Of a stretch of DNA of 64,000 nt, positions 47,309 through 57,014 are shown piece by piece. Under the pieces are notes generated by a model. The model was not told where the DNA came from. It made no database searches and was given only the letters and a program-made list of their open reading frames with translations. This stretch comes from an uncultured Draconibacterium sp. (GTDB taxonomy: Bacteria > Bacteroidota > Bacteroidia > Bacteroidales > Prolixibacteraceae). The DNA lies in contig CANLMQ010000005.1 of assembly GCA_947492175.1 (NCBI GenBank), positions 158,011 through 222,010 of the forward strand, written 5' to 3'. The position numbers and the translations under genes were made by a program. Within the stretch, counting starts at the first letter, position 1; every line of letters begins with the position of its first letter.

Positions 47309-47718
47309 TGACAGAAGTTAAGCCCAATATATTAGAGATAAAATCAAAAAAATCAGAACTTAAAAAAGTTGAAAAGTTTATAAGTAATGTATTTGCTACC
47401 TATCAACTTAAAAAGGAATGTTTTAATAAGGTTTTATTGTGTGTTACAGAGGCAGTTATAAACTCAATAATACACGGAAATAAGGGCGATCATACAAAAA
47501 AAGTTGAATTAACAGTTAATTGCAAAACACACTTGATTTCTGTAAAAATTACAGATGAAGGCGAAGGATTTGATGTAAATAATTTGCCAAATCCTATACA
47601 AAAAGACAATCTTCTAAAGGAGTCGGGTAGGGGAATACACATTATCAGAACTATTGCAAACGAAGTTTCTTTCAATGAAAAAGGAAATCAGTTGCAATTT
47701 GAAATTGAATGTAAATGA
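47308..47718 (+). CDS. RsbW-like serine-kinase-type ATP-binding protein
   Basis: The 136-aa GHKL ATPase fold alone has the N-box CVTEAVINSIIHGN, the G1 box ITDEGEGFD and the G2 box GRGIHIIRT. There is no sensor or dimerisation domain, as in RsbW/SpoIIAB anti-sigma kinases. The start is GTG, overlapping the DUF4175 stop by one base (TAGTG). Partner proteins such as an anti-anti-sigma factor are not in the window, so its target is unknown. The next gene starts in its stop codon (ATGA). Confidence 0.82.
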   Translation: MTEVKPNILEIKSKKSELKKVEKFISNVFATYQLKKECFNKVLLCVTEAVINSIIHGNKGDHTKKVELTVNCKTHLISVKITDEGEGFDVNNLPNPIQKDNLLKESGRGIHIIRTIANEVSFNEKGNQLQFEIECK

Positions 47719-48152
47719 ATAAAATAGAATTTTTTTTCGAAGATCTGGAACCAATATTTTTTCAAAAAAACATATTACAAAGCGGAGTTAAGAATTTGAT
47801 AGACAGTGAGATAAGTACTGTAGGGGACATTTCAGTTGTCTTTTGTTCAGATGCATATTTGTTAGATATAAATAAACAATATCTGGCGCATAATTATTAT
47901 ACAGATATAATTACTTTCGATTATGTGGAGGAAAATGTAATTTCGGGCGATTTATTTATTAGTATTGACCGAATTAGAGAAAATGCTAAAGAATTTAATG
48001 TAAGTTTTATTAAAGAATTATATCGCGTTGTTTTTCATGGTATTCTGCACTTGGTTGGATACAACGATAAAACAGAAGAAGAGCAACATATAATGACAGA
48101 AAAAGAAAATTATTATCTAGAGAAAGTTGATTTTAAGGGGATGGAATTATGA
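47715..48152 (+). CDS. ybeY: Endoribonuclease YbeY
   Basis: The 145-aa protein works in 16S rRNA 3'-end maturation and ribosome quality control. It has the HGxLHLxGY core as [11 protein letters not shown], with His108 and His112. The third metal ligand, normally His in GYDH, is Asp118 here. This substitution is known in Bacteroidota YbeY proteins, so the site is likely still functional. It overlaps the neighbouring genes by 4 bases on each side. Confidence 0.9.
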   Translation: MNKIEFFFEDLEPIFFQKNILQSGVKNLIDSEISTVGDISVVFCSDAYLLDINKQYLAHNYYTDIITFDYVEENVISGDLFISIDRIRENAKEFNVSFIKELYRVVFHGILHLVGYNDKTEEEQHIMTEKENYYLEKVDFKGMEL

Positions 48153-50029
48153 TGCCGGAATATGATGTAATTGTTGTTGGTGGTGGCCATGCAGGTTGCG
48201 AAGCTGCTGCTGCTGCCGCAAATTTGGGGTCAAAAACATTGCTAATTACAATGGATATGACCAAATATGGTCAAATGTCTTGTAATCCTGCAATGGGTGG
48301 TATAGCTAAAGGACAAATTGTACGAGAAATTGATGCCTTAGGTGGGTATTCTGGTATTATTGCTGATAAAACAACCATTCAATTTCGTATGCTTAACCGT
48401 TCAAAAGGACCGGCTATGTGGAGTCCACGATCACAAAATGACAGGTTTCGTTTTGTTGAAGAATGGCGTGATATTCTGGAAAGTATTGAAAATCTGGATC
48501 TTTGGCAAGGAGCTGTTACGCAGTTATTAATCGAAAATAAAGTAGTAAAAGGAGTTGTTACAGGAATTGGTATTGAGTTTAAAGCGAAATCGGTTATTCT
48601 TACAAACGGCACCTTTTTAAATGGATTAATGCATATTGGAGCTGCCAAAATGAAAGGTGGACGAATAGGAGAAGCAGCTTCTTATAATATTTCTGAACAG
48701 CTTCTGAATGTGGGTTTTAAAACCGGTAGAATGAAAACAGGTACGCCTGTACGAATTGACGGAAGGAGTATAGATTTTAGTAAACTGACAGAACAAAAAG
48801 GCGATGAAGGGTATTTTAAATTTTCTTATTTACCTGGTACAGAAAGCAAATTAAAACAACGTTCGTGTTGGATAACACACACAAGTACCGAAGTACACGA
48901 TGAACTTGGGAAGGGTTTTGAAGCCTCGCCAATGTTTGATGGTACTATTAAAAGTACTGGTCCCCGTTATTGTCCAAGTATTGAGTCTAAATTGGTTACT
49001 TTTTCTGAAAAAGAACAACATCAGCTTTTTCTGGAACCAGAGGGTGAAAAAACTATTGAATATTATCTGAATGGTTTTTCATCATCTTTACCATGGGATG
49101 TACAATTGAAAGGATTACAGAAAATACGTGGACTTGAAAAAGCTAAAATATTCAGACCGGGTTATGCTATCGAATATGATTATTTTGAACCCACACAGTT
49201 AAATCATACTCTTGAGACCAAAATAGTTGAAAATTTATATTTCGCCGGGCAAATTAACGGAACCACAGGTTACGAAGAAGCCGGGGCACAAGGAATTATG
49301 GCCGGTATAAATGCCAGCTTAAAAAGCAAAGATGTTAAACATAATTTTATTCTCAAACGAAATGAAGCTTACATCGGGGTATTAATTGACGACTTAGTTA
49401 CAAAAGGTGTTGATGAACCCTACAGAATGTTTACCAGTAGAGCTGAGTTTCGGATTTTATTGCGTCAGGATAATGCAGATATAAGATTAACCGAAAAATC
49501 ACACAAAATTGGACTTGCTTCGCTGAATCGTGTTAAATTACTGAATGAAAAAACAACGCTGATTGAACAAATTATTTCGTTTGCTAGAGACTTTTCTGTA
49601 AAGCCACGCTTTGTAAATCAGTTACTTACAGACAAGGGGACAACGGAGTTAAAACAGGGCGTTAAACTTTTCGACCTGATTCTACGTCCTCAGATTTCAA
49701 TATTTGATTTGATTGAAGTGGTTACCCCGTTTAAAACGTTTCTCAAGAAGGTTCCCGAGGGTAGAAGAATGGAAATTATTGAAGGTGCCGAAATTTCGAT
49801 TAAATATGAAGGGTATATTAATCGTGAAAAATTACTGGCAGAAAAACTTGATAAGTTTGAAACTATAAATATCGAAAATAAATTTAATTATGCCGAGTTA
49901 AATTCTATATCGACAGAGGCTCGACAAAAATTAGAAAAAATACAACCAAAAACAATTGGACAGGCAAAACGTATCTCTGGAGTTTCTCCGTCGGATATAA
50001 ACGTGCTTTTAGTTTTACTGGGTAGATAG
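48149..50029 (+). CDS. mnmG: tRNA uridine-5-carboxymethylaminomethyl modification enzyme MnmG (GidA)
   Basis: The 626-aa FAD enzyme partners with MnmE to modify U34 of several tRNAs. It begins [22 protein letters not shown] (FAD-binding). The family signatures [33 protein letters not shown], and [20 protein letters not shown] follow, with the C-terminal tRNA-binding domain ending [19 protein letters not shown]. It starts ATGATG, overlapping ybeY by 4 bases. gidA next to the origin is a classic bacterial arrangement; a parS-like palindrome starts directly after its stop. Confidence 0.98.
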   Translation: MMPEYDVIVVGGGHAGCEAAAAAANLGSKTLLITMDMTKYGQMSCNPAMGGIAKGQIVREIDALGGYSGIIADKTTIQFRMLNRSKGPAMWSPRSQNDRFRFVEEWRDILESIENLDLWQGAVTQLLIENKVVKGVVTGIGIEFKAKSVILTNGTFLNGLMHIGAAKMKGGRIGEAASYNISEQLLNVGFKTGRMKTGTPVRIDGRSIDFSKLTEQKGDEGYFKFSYLPGTESKLKQRSCWITHTSTEVHDELGKGFEASPMFDGTIKSTGPRYCPSIESKLVTFSEKEQHQLFLEPEGEKTIEYYLNGFSSSLPWDVQLKGLQKIRGLEKAKIFRPGYAIEYDYFEPTQLNHTLETKIVENLYFAGQINGTTGYEEAGAQGIMAGINASLKSKDVKHNFILKRNEAYIGVLIDDLVTKGVDEPYRMFTSRAEFRILLRQDNADIRLTEKSHKIGLASLNRVKLLNEKTTLIEQIISFARDFSVKPRFVNQLLTDKGTTELKQGVKLFDLILRPQISIFDLIEVVTPFKTFLKKVPEGRRMEIIEGAEISIKYEGYINREKLLAEKLDKFETINIENKFNYAELNSISTEARQKLEKIQPKTIGQAKRISGVSPSDINVLLVLLGR

Positions 50030-50045
50030 TGTTTCACGTGGAACA
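50030..50045. other. parS-like site 1
   Basis: TGTTTCACGTGGAACA; its reverse complement TGTTCCACGTGAAACA fits the B. subtilis parS consensus TGTTNCACGTGAAACA at all 16 positions. It directly follows the mnmG stop (50027-50029), in the 27-base gap before apt. Confidence 0.8.
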
Positions 50046-50056
50046 AATCATAAATT

Positions 50057-50575
50057 ATGGATTTAAAGAAGGAAATAAGGGAAGTGCCAAATTATCCTAA
50101 AGAGGGTATTAGTTTTAAAGATATTACTACTCTTTTTAAAAATAAGGAGGCAATGAAATATGTTACCGATATAATTTCGGATAATTTTCAAGAAAAAGGA
50201 ATTACAAAGGTTGTTGGTCTCGAAGCTCGCGGTTTTATTTTTGGCGGTGCTGTAGCTAATAAGTTGGATGCAGGTTTTGTTCCTATTCGTAAAAAAGGAA
50301 AATTGCCTTGTGATATTGTTACTGAAACTTATGATCTGGAGTATGGAACCGATCGAATTGAAATGCATGCTGATGCTTTGGATAAAGATGATGTAGTGTT
50401 GATTCATGATGATTTATTGGCGACCGGTGGAACAGCAGTAGCGGCATTGAAATTAGCAGAGAAGTGTGGGGTTAAAAAAGTTTACTTTAGTTTTATTTGT
50501 GATTTGGAGTTTATTGATACGCCTAACAAAAAGCTATTGAAAAACTACGAAACGCAAGTGTTGGTTAAATATTAG
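50057..50575 (+). CDS. apt: Adenine phosphoribosyltransferase
   Basis: The 172-aa cytosolic enzyme makes AMP from adenine and PRPP. The PRPP-binding motif is VLIHDDLLATGGTAVAALKL, with GLEARGFIFGGAVANKL and FVPIRKKGKLP matching the type I PRTase family. The segment YPKEGISFKDITTLFKN is the typical N-terminus. Gene spacing is 27 bases from mnmG (holding a parS-like site) and 3 bases to uvrC. It can act with the adenine-deaminase-like enzyme at 1929-2939 on adenine, though the genes are far apart. Confidence 0.97.
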   Translation: MDLKKEIREVPNYPKEGISFKDITTLFKNKEAMKYVTDIISDNFQEKGITKVVGLEARGFIFGGAVANKLDAGFVPIRKKGKLPCDIVTETYDLEYGTDRIEMHADALDKDDVVLIHDDLLATGGTAVAALKLAEKCGVKKVYFSFICDLEFIDTPNKKLLKNYETQVLVKY

Positions 50576-50578
50576 GTT

Positions 50579-52405
50579 TTGAAATATCAAACGGCAAATA
50601 AAAATCTGGATTATTTAAAATCGCTCATTTCGGTTTTGCCTCACCAACCTGGTATTTATCAATTTTTCGATAATTCAAATACTATTATTTATATAGGAAA
50701 AGCAAAAGATTTGCGCAAACGCGTCTATTCGTATTTTTCGAAAACGCACGAACATCGAAAAACAGCCATATTGGTTCGTAATATTGCCGACATAAAACAT
50801 ATGGTTGTAGGGAGCGAACAGGATGCGCTGTTGCTTGAAAATAACCTAATAAAAAAATACCAGCCCCGGTATAATATTCGTCTAAAAGACGATAAAAGTT
50901 ATCCATGGATTTGTATAAAAAACGAACCTTTTCCACGTGTATTTAGTACACGCAATTTAGTACGCGATGGTTCAAAATATTTTGGACCTTATACTTCGGT
51001 TTATACAGTTCGTACATTGCTCGATTTATTTAAAACTGAATATAAATTGCGAACCTGTAACTATAATCTCACTAAAGAGAACATAGAAAACGGAAAGTAT
51101 AAAGTGTGTTTAGAGTATCATATTGGTAATTGTTATGGACCTTGTGAAGGACATTATTCTGCCGAAAAATACAAAGAGGGGATTGCTGATATTACCGATA
51201 TTTTAAAAGGAAATGTATCGGGAGTAATCAAGCATTTAAAGGAAGTAATGACAGAAATGTCGGCTGATTTGAAATTTGAAGATGCCATTAAAATTAAGGA
51301 AAAATATGATTCTTTAAAACGTTACCAAAGCCGTTCAACTGTTGTTTCTCCGGTTATTACTGATGTAGATGTGTTTTCCATTGAAGAAGATGAAAATTTT
51401 GCATATATAAATTATCTGAAAATTATAAAAGGCGCCATAATTCAGACCTTTACTTTGGAAATAAAAAAGGTACTTGACGAGAGCAGTGAGGAGTTGCTTT
51501 TAGCCGGAATTATTGATATTAGACAGAAAATATTTAGTAATGCAAAAGAAATATTAGTGCCTTTGAAGCTGAAAAATGTAATAGAAAATATATCATTTAA
51601 AGTGCCTCAAAGGGGTGAAAAAAAGGAACTTTTAGATTTATCACAACGAAATGCCAAATATTTCAGGTTGGAAAAAGAAAAGCAGGCGGTAATGAAAAAC
51701 CCAAAGGTTCGTACTGATCGTATTCTTAATACCATAAAAAGCGATCTTCAGTTGACAGAATTACCAGTACATATCGAGTGTTTTGATAATAGTAATCTAC
51801 AGGGAACAGAGCCTGTTGCAGCGTGTGTTGTGTTCAAAAATGGGAAACCATCGAAAAAGGAATACCGCCATTTTAATATTAAAACCGTGGAAGGTCCCAA
51901 CGATTTTGCATCGATGGAAGAAGTGGTTTACAGACGATATAAAAGGTTGGTTGAAGAAGAAAAGGAATTACCACAATTAATTGTAGTCGATGGAGGAAAA
52001 GGCCAACTTTCATCCACAATGAAAGCAATTGATAAACTAAATTTGCGTGGTAAAATTTCGGTAATTGGAATTGCAAAACGTCTTGAGGAAATTTTTTTTC
52101 CAGGTGATTCTGTGCCTATTTACATTAATAAAAATTCCGAATCGTTAAAAGTAATCCAACATTTGCGTGACGAAGCACACAGGTTTGGAATAACATTTCA
52201 TCGAAACAAACGATCAAAAACATTTATTTCATCAGAACTAAATTCGATAGATGGGGTAGGGGAGAAGACCGCTGAAAAACTATTAAAGGATTTTAAATCG
52301 GTAAGAAATATAAAAGATAAAGCCTTAGAGGAACTTTCTGATTCGATAGGCAAGGCAAAAGCACAGTTGGTATTTAATTATTTTAAAGGATTACAAAATG
52401 AATAA
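50579..52405 (+). CDS. uvrC: Excinuclease ABC subunit C
   Basis: The 608-aa nucleotide excision repair nuclease makes both cuts after UvrAB loads. The GIY-YIG domain (~15-95: PGIYQFFDNSNTIIYIGKAKDLRKRVYSYF) is followed by the UVR motif (~205-240), the RNase H-like domain (~380-540: CFDNSNLQGTEPVAACVVFK, VVDGGKGQLSS), and helix-hairpin-helix motifs at the end (LNSIDGVGEKTAEKLLKDF). The start is TTG at 50579; the next in-frame Met is deep in the GIY-YIG domain. It overlaps mnmA by 8 bases. Confidence 0.97.
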   Translation: MKYQTANKNLDYLKSLISVLPHQPGIYQFFDNSNTIIYIGKAKDLRKRVYSYFSKTHEHRKTAILVRNIADIKHMVVGSEQDALLLENNLIKKYQPRYNIRLKDDKSYPWICIKNEPFPRVFSTRNLVRDGSKYFGPYTSVYTVRTLLDLFKTEYKLRTCNYNLTKENIENGKYKVCLEYHIGNCYGPCEGHYSAEKYKEGIADITDILKGNVSGVIKHLKEVMTEMSADLKFEDAIKIKEKYDSLKRYQSRSTVVSPVITDVDVFSIEEDENFAYINYLKIIKGAIIQTFTLEIKKVLDESSEELLLAGIIDIRQKIFSNAKEILVPLKLKNVIENISFKVPQRGEKKELLDLSQRNAKYFRLEKEKQAVMKNPKVRTDRILNTIKSDLQLTELPVHIECFDNSNLQGTEPVAACVVFKNGKPSKKEYRHFNIKTVEGPNDFASMEEVVYRRYKRLVEEEKELPQLIVVDGGKGQLSSTMKAIDKLNLRGKISVIGIAKRLEEIFFPGDSVPIYINKNSESLKVIQHLRDEAHRFGITFHRNKRSKTFISSELNSIDGVGEKTAEKLLKDFKSVRNIKDKALEELSDSIGKAKAQLVFNYFKGLQNE

Positions 52406-53447
52406 GCGTGTTTTGCTTGGTATGAGTGGCGGAATTGATAGTTCAGTTTCTGCCATGTTATTACAGGATCAGGGATACGAAGTAGTTGGAATTACTTTTC
52501 TTTTTAGTGGTACCGACAAACAAAACCATCACTTTTTACACGATGCAAAAGAGCTGGCTGAAAGATTAAAAATCAAACATATTACGGTTGACTTAAGAAT
52601 TGAATTTGAGAAGATTGTTATCAACTATTTTATCGAAGAATATTCAAAAGGTTACACCCCGTTTCCGTGCGCTTATTGCAATCCTATTTTAAAGTTTAAG
52701 TACTTAAATGAGTACGCAGAAAAAGAAAATTGTGATTTTATTGCTACCGGTCACTATGTAAAAACAGGTTTTTATAAAGGTAAAAAATATCTTTTTCAGG
52801 GAATGGATCCGGAAAAGGATCAGTCATTTTTTCTTTGGGGACTGGAAAGAAAAGTTATAGATAAATTGATTTTTCCTCTAGGGAAATATGAAAAGACCGA
52901 AATCAGAAAATGTGCCGAACAAAGAGGTTTTATTTCTTTATCGAAGAAAAAGGATAGTTTGGGAATATGTTTTATAGAAGGAAATGATTACCGTGATTTT
53001 TTGAAAAAGGCTGGAGTAAAATCAGAACCTGGCAATTTTGTTGACAAAAACGGGAATGTTTTGGGACAACATTCAGGAATTACAAATTATACAATAGGTC
53101 AACGACGCGGATTGGGTATAAATTTGAACTATCCACTTTTTGTGGCAGAAATTTCTCCAGATGATAATAAAATTGTATTGGAAAAATATGATGATTTATA
53201 CCGGTCAAAAATCATAATTATAAATCATTATATAATTGATAATCAGATAGATTGCGTGGGAATAGATCTGGTTGTTAAAGTGCGTTACAGGCTTCAGGAA
53301 ACGCCTTGTAGGTTGAATATTTTAAGCGATACAAGGGCTGAGGTCGAATTATTGAAGCCTGAGGCAATGATTGCGCCCGGACAAACTGCAGTTTTTTACG
53401 ATGGGACTCGTTTGGTAGGAGGAGGCTTTATAGAAAGTGCCGTATGA
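52398..53447 (+). CDS. mnmA: tRNA 2-thiouridylase MnmA
   Basis: The 349-aa enzyme adds sulfur to U34 of tRNA Lys/Glu/Gln. The N-type PP-loop is GMSGGIDSSVSAMLL; the catalytic Cys lies in FPCAYCNPILKF and the second Cys in SLGICFIEGNDYRDF. The tRNA-binding signatures TGHYVKTGFY and IGQRRGLGI are present. It modifies the same base as MnmG, whose gene is in the same operon, so the wobble base is handled by one transcript. It is the last gene of the plus-strand run. Confidence 0.96.
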   Translation: MNKRVLLGMSGGIDSSVSAMLLQDQGYEVVGITFLFSGTDKQNHHFLHDAKELAERLKIKHITVDLRIEFEKIVINYFIEEYSKGYTPFPCAYCNPILKFKYLNEYAEKENCDFIATGHYVKTGFYKGKKYLFQGMDPEKDQSFFLWGLERKVIDKLIFPLGKYEKTEIRKCAEQRGFISLSKKKDSLGICFIEGNDYRDFLKKAGVKSEPGNFVDKNGNVLGQHSGITNYTIGQRRGLGINLNYPLFVAEISPDDNKIVLEKYDDLYRSKIIIINHYIIDNQIDCVGIDLVVKVRYRLQETPCRLNILSDTRAEVELLKPEAMIAPGQTAVFYDGTRLVGGGFIESAV

Positions 53448-53491
53448 TAGAAAATACTTATAGAAAAGTAAAAGGTAATTTATAATAATAA

Positions 53492-53507
53492 TGTTTCACG
53501 TGAAATA
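53492..53507. other. parS-like site 2
   Basis: TGTTTCACGTGAAATA matches TGTTNCACGTGAAACA at 15 of 16 positions and contains the palindrome TTTCACGTGAAA. It lies in the 80-base gap between convergent mnmA and rsgA. Confidence 0.75.
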
Positions 53508-53527
53508 GATTATTTCTATCAAATTAA

Positions 53528-54478
53528 TTAAAATGCAGGCCGGTGTTTATCATCGGCTTCTAACATTCCCAAATAACTAATAAATCTTGTTTGTGCTATT
53601 TCTCCATTTTCAACGGCAACTTTTACTGCACAACCCGGTTCATGTGTATGAGAACAATTATTATACTGGCAGTTTTCCGATATCTTAAAAATTTCGATAA
53701 AATAGTGTGAAATCTCCCAGGGTTCCATATCCAGCATTCCAAAAGCTTTTATTCCGGGAGTGTCAATTATATAGCCGCCAAAATTTAGTTTGAATAGAGC
53801 AGAGTAGGTGGTAGTATGTTTTCCGGTTTTATGGACATCAGATATTTCCATTGTTTTCAGGTTCAAACCGGGTTCTAAAATATTAATCAGGGTTGATTTT
53901 CCAACACCGCTGTGCCCATTTACTACATTTGTTTTGTCTTTTAAAGCTTCTTTTAATTTATCCAAACCATGACCTGTTTTTGCAGAGGTAGTCAGACATT
54001 TGTAACCAATGTTTTGATAGGTTTTAAGCAATGTTTTTAAAGCTTTGTTTTGCTCGGGGCTGTATCGGTCTATTTTATTAAAAACGATTAATACAGGGAT
54101 TCTGTATGCCTCAGCGGAAGCAAGAAACCGATCGATAAATGTTGTGGTAGTTACGGGATAATTTAGAGTAACAACTAAAACCGCCTGATCGATGTTGGCT
54201 GCAATAATATGCGCTTGTTTAGAAAGGTTAATAGAACGGCGGATAATATAGTTTTTACGCTCTGAAATGGAAGTTATCAGTCCAACCTGTGCTTCATTTT
54301 CGTCGGCTGAGACATTTTGAAGGGTAAATCCGACACGATCTCCTACCGTAACAGGATTTGTACTCTTTATTCCCTTAATTCTGAATTTACCTTTGATTTT
54401 GCACTCAAAAGTATCGCCATTTTCATCTTCAACAGTATACCAGCTACCCGTTGACTTTATTACTATACCTTGTTTCAA
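53528..54478 (-). CDS. rsgA: Ribosome small subunit-dependent GTPase A
   Basis: The 316-aa circularly permuted GTPase helps mature the 30S subunit. It has an N-terminal OB fold ([18 protein letters not shown]...[11 protein letters not shown]), G4 NKID before G1 [13 protein letters not shown]3 DTPGIKAFG, and the C-terminal Zn motif [14 protein letters not shown]. The start is chosen at TTG 54478 ([11 protein letters not shown]), because a -7 element (54494-54501) overlaps the earlier TTG at 54496. It is convergent with mnmA. Confidence 0.94.
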   Translation of the reverse strand: MKQGIVIKSTGSWYTVEDENGDTFECKIKGKFRIKGIKSTNPVTVGDRVGFTLQNVSADENEAQVGLITSISERKNYIIRRSINLSKQAHIIAANIDQAVLVVTLNYPVTTTTFIDRFLASAEAYRIPVLIVFNKIDRYSPEQNKALKTLLKTYQNIGYKCLTTSAKTGHGLDKLKEALKDKTNVVNGHSGVGKSTLINILEPGLNLKTMEISDVHKTGKHTTTYSALFKLNFGGYIIDTPGIKAFGMLDMEPWEISHYFIEIFKISENCQYNNCSHTHEPGCAVKVAVENGEIAQTRFISYLGMLEADDKHRPAF

Positions 54479-54493
54479 ACTTAAATTTTTTTG

Positions 54494-54501
54494 CAAAGGT
54501 A
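54494..54501 (-). promoter_or_regulatory. -7 element of rsgA that decides its start
   Basis: CAAAGGTA on the plus strand reads TACCTTTG on the minus strand, fitting TAnnTTTG. Transcription would begin near 54488, leaving the TTG at 54478 as the first usable start. Confidence 0.5.
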
Positions 54502-54546
54502 GCTTTAAAACTGAATTTCAGGAAATTTCGGAAATGTAAGAAGGTT

Positions 54547-54562
54547 TTTTTCACGTGGAACC
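54547..54562. other. parS-like site 3
   Basis: TTTTTCACGTGGAACC; the reverse complement matches TGTTNCACGTGAAACA at 14 of 16 positions. It lies between rsgA and tdh. Confidence 0.6.
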
Positions 54563-54624
54563 CGGGCAAAAAAGAATTCCGATTTGCATTTCTATTTTCG
54601 CAAATCGGAATCCCAGGTAACATC

Positions 54625-55653
54625 TTATTCCCAGTCTAAGATAATTTTTCCACAATCGCCGGCTTCCATTATTTCAAAAGCTTTTTGGTATTCGTCGGCT
54701 TTAAAACGATGCGTAATTATCGAAGAAATATCGAGACCTGATGTGAGCATCATTTCCATGTGGTACCAGGTTTCGTACATTTCGCGGCCATAAATACCTT
54801 TCAGGGTTAATCCTTTAAAAATAAGTTTACTCCAGTTAATTTGGGTACTTTTCGGAAGTAATCCCAGCAGACTTATTTTTCCGCCGTTGTACATATGGTT
54901 AACCATGTCGTTAAAAGCAACAGGCGATCCGGAACATTCTAATCCAATATCGAAACCACTTACCATGTGATGTACTTTCATGGCTTCATCAATACTCTCT
55001 TTTGTTGGATCGATAACACGAGTGGCTCCCATTTTGCGGGCTAAATCACGACGGTATTTACTTAAATCGGTACCAATAATGTTTCGTGCACCCGAAAACT
55101 TGCATATTGCTGCCGCCATTGCTCCAATGGGGCCTCCAATACCCGTTATAAGCACATCTTCGCCCAAAAGAGGAAAAGATAAGGCTGTATGGGTTGCATT
55201 GCCCAGAGGGTCCATAATGGCCATCATTTCGTCAGATATCCGACTGTCGATGTGCAGAACGTTCTTGGCAGGTACCGAAATGTATTCGGCAAAACCTCCG
55301 TCGCGGTTTACTCCAATTCCAATTGTGTTGTCGCAAATATGTTGTCTTCCGCGACGACAGTTTCTACAGAAACCACAGGCAATATGCCCTTCAACTGTTA
55401 CTCGTTCTCCAACCTTTACGCGATCTACTTCAGACCCAACTTCAACAACAGTTCCCATATATTCATGCCCGATTATTACCGGTGTTTTTATGGTTTGTTG
55501 TGCCCATTCGTCCCACTTATAAATGTGTAAATCGGTGCCGCAAATAGCAGCTTTTTTTACTTTTAATAAAATGTCGTTTGGTCCAATGGTTGGCATTGGA
55601 ACATCTTCCATCCAAATTCCCTTTTCAGGTTTACTTTTTACAATTGCCTTCAT
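54625..55653 (-). CDS. tdh: L-threonine 3-dehydrogenase
   Basis: The protein has 342 aa from the ATG at 55653 (MKAIVKSKPEKGIWMEDVPM), matching the E. coli enzyme length (341); the frame has 12 more codons. It is an MDR-family Zn enzyme oxidising threonine to 2-amino-3-ketobutyrate with NAD. The catalytic zinc site is AAICGTDLHIYKWDEW and VIIGHEYMG; the structural zinc Cys set is CGFCRNCRRGRQHIC; the NAD site is ITGIGGPIGAMAAAICK. The ligase Kbl is not next to it. Confidence 0.92.
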   Translation of the reverse strand: MKAIVKSKPEKGIWMEDVPMPTIGPNDILLKVKKAAICGTDLHIYKWDEWAQQTIKTPVIIGHEYMGTVVEVGSEVDRVKVGERVTVEGHIACGFCRNCRRGRQHICDNTIGIGVNRDGGFAEYISVPAKNVLHIDSRISDEMMAIMDPLGNATHTALSFPLLGEDVLITGIGGPIGAMAAAICKFSGARNIIGTDLSKYRRDLARKMGATRVIDPTKESIDEAMKVHHMVSGFDIGLECSGSPVAFNDMVNHMYNGGKISLLGLLPKSTQINWSKLIFKGLTLKGIYGREMYETWYHMEMMLTSGLDISSIITHRFKADEYQKAFEIMEAGDCGKIILDWE

Positions 55654-55729
55654 TTTTATATTCGTTTGCCAGTAGTCTTCAGGGCGCAATTTAAAACAAA
55701 AATACAGGCAAAATTCTAATTTAAATCAT

Positions 55730-56962
55730 TTAATTGATATTTGACTCAGCCAAATGATTGGAGGACATAAATTTGACGGGATACCAGGATGCGGCAAATC
55801 CGATGATCATAACTGCCAGAAATGCCAGTAAAATATCGGTAAAAATGATATGTACCGGGTAAGCAGAAATAATAAAGGAATTGTTGGCTCCGGGTAGTTT
55901 TATGAGTTCGAAAGTAACTTGCAGCCAGCAAACAAATACACCTAAAACAGTTCCTGTTATGCCTCCAACAAAAGAAATCAGCCATCCTTCGTAAAGAAAA
56001 ATACGATTAATATTTTTTGTTGAAAGTCCCATACTTCGAAGAATAGATATATCTTCTTTTTTATCGATGTAAAGCATGGTAAGGTTTCCTATCATATTGC
56101 CTGATGCAAGTATAAGTATAAATACAAGTATAAAATAGACGGCCCATTTTTCAGATTTCATTGTTTTAAAAACCAAATCGTGTTGCTGTTCTTTGTTTTT
56201 CACGTGGAACGCTTCGCCAACAATTTGTTCTATTGTATTTTGTATTTGTTTTAAATCTGCGGTATCGTCAATGTCGAGTTCAATGGCTGAAACCGTATTT
56301 CCACTTTCGAAAAGATTTGCAGCAAATTTATCTGAAACCAAGATGTAATGTGCGTCAATATCCTCCAAAACAGCAAAAACAGCCGATGGAAATAAATAAT
56401 CGGTATTAAACGATCGAGCCGGATTTAAAGTAATTTGCTTTCCTTTTTTGGGTACAATTACATGAACCGGATCTAAAAAAGAAACGCCCGCACCCAAATA
56501 ATTAGCTACCCCACGTCCCAGAACAGTATAGTTAATACCATCTTTTTCCAGGTAATACTCCCCTTCAATAAGAAGTTTATCAATGTTTGTATAATCGGGA
56601 TAATTGTCGGGAACGCCCTTTATGGTTGCCGGATATTGCTGTCTGCCGTATTTTAACATGGCTACTTCTTCAATAACCTGGGCATAAGAAACAACACCAG
56701 GAACAGCTTTTATTTGCTCTACATCAATCGTTTCAGGATCGAACATTTTTCCCTTTACGGCCGAAATTTTCAGGTCTGGATCAAAATCGCTGTAGAATAT
56801 TCCGATTAAATCAGTAAATCCATTCAGCACCGAAACTATTATGATAATAGCCATGGTTCCCACAACAACTCCTGCCATGGAAATTCCAGATATTATGTTA
56901 ATAATATTCTGTTTTTTCCTGGAAACCAGGTACCGTTTTGCTATAAAGAATGGTAAATTCAA
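55730..56962 (-). CDS. LolC/LolE-like lipoprotein-sorting ABC permease (FtsX family)
   Basis: The protein has 410 aa from a TTG at 56962 (MNLPFFIAKRYLVSRKKQNIINIISGISMAG), the usual start for the family. The longer frame to 57064 would overlap rbfA and has no family resemblance. One N-terminal helix (~25-47), a large periplasmic domain (~50-265) and three C-terminal helices with the FtsX signature (EDISILRSMGLSTKNINRIFLYEGWLIS) are present. The complex moves lipoproteins from the inner membrane to the LolA carrier. A parS-like site lies in the coding sequence at 56196-56211. Confidence 0.88.
   Translation of the reverse strand: MNLPFFIAKRYLVSRKKQNIINIISGISMAGVVVGTMAIIIIVSVLNGFTDLIGIFYSDFDPDLKISAVKGKMFDPETIDVEQIKAVPGVVSYAQVIEEVAMLKYGRQQYPATIKGVPDNYPDYTNIDKLLIEGEYYLEKDGINYTVLGRGVANYLGAGVSFLDPVHVIVPKKGKQITLNPARSFNTDYLFPSAVFAVLEDIDAHYILVSDKFAANLFESGNTVSAIELDIDDTADLKQIQNTIEQIVGEAFHVKNKEQQHDLVFKTMKSEKWAVYFILVFILILASGNMIGNLTMLYIDKKEDISILRSMGLSTKNINRIFLYEGWLISFVGGITGTVLGVFVCWLQVTFELIKLPGANNSFIISAYPVHIIFTDILLAFLAVMIIGFAASWYPVKFMSSNHLAESNIN
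56196..56211. other. parS-like site 4 (inside the permease gene)
   Basis: TTTTTCACGTGGAACG; the reverse complement matches TGTTNCACGTGAAACA at 14 of 16 positions. It encodes part of AFHVKNK in the permease. Confidence 0.5.
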
Positions 56963-57014
56963 TCGAATACTGTTTGAACTTTTAACGTAGAAATGCCTGA
57001 AATATTGAATTTTT

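Noticed and set aside
50929..50944. TTTTCCACGTGTATTT in uvrC as a parS site
   Set aside because: Only one half resembles the consensus; several mismatches in the other half.
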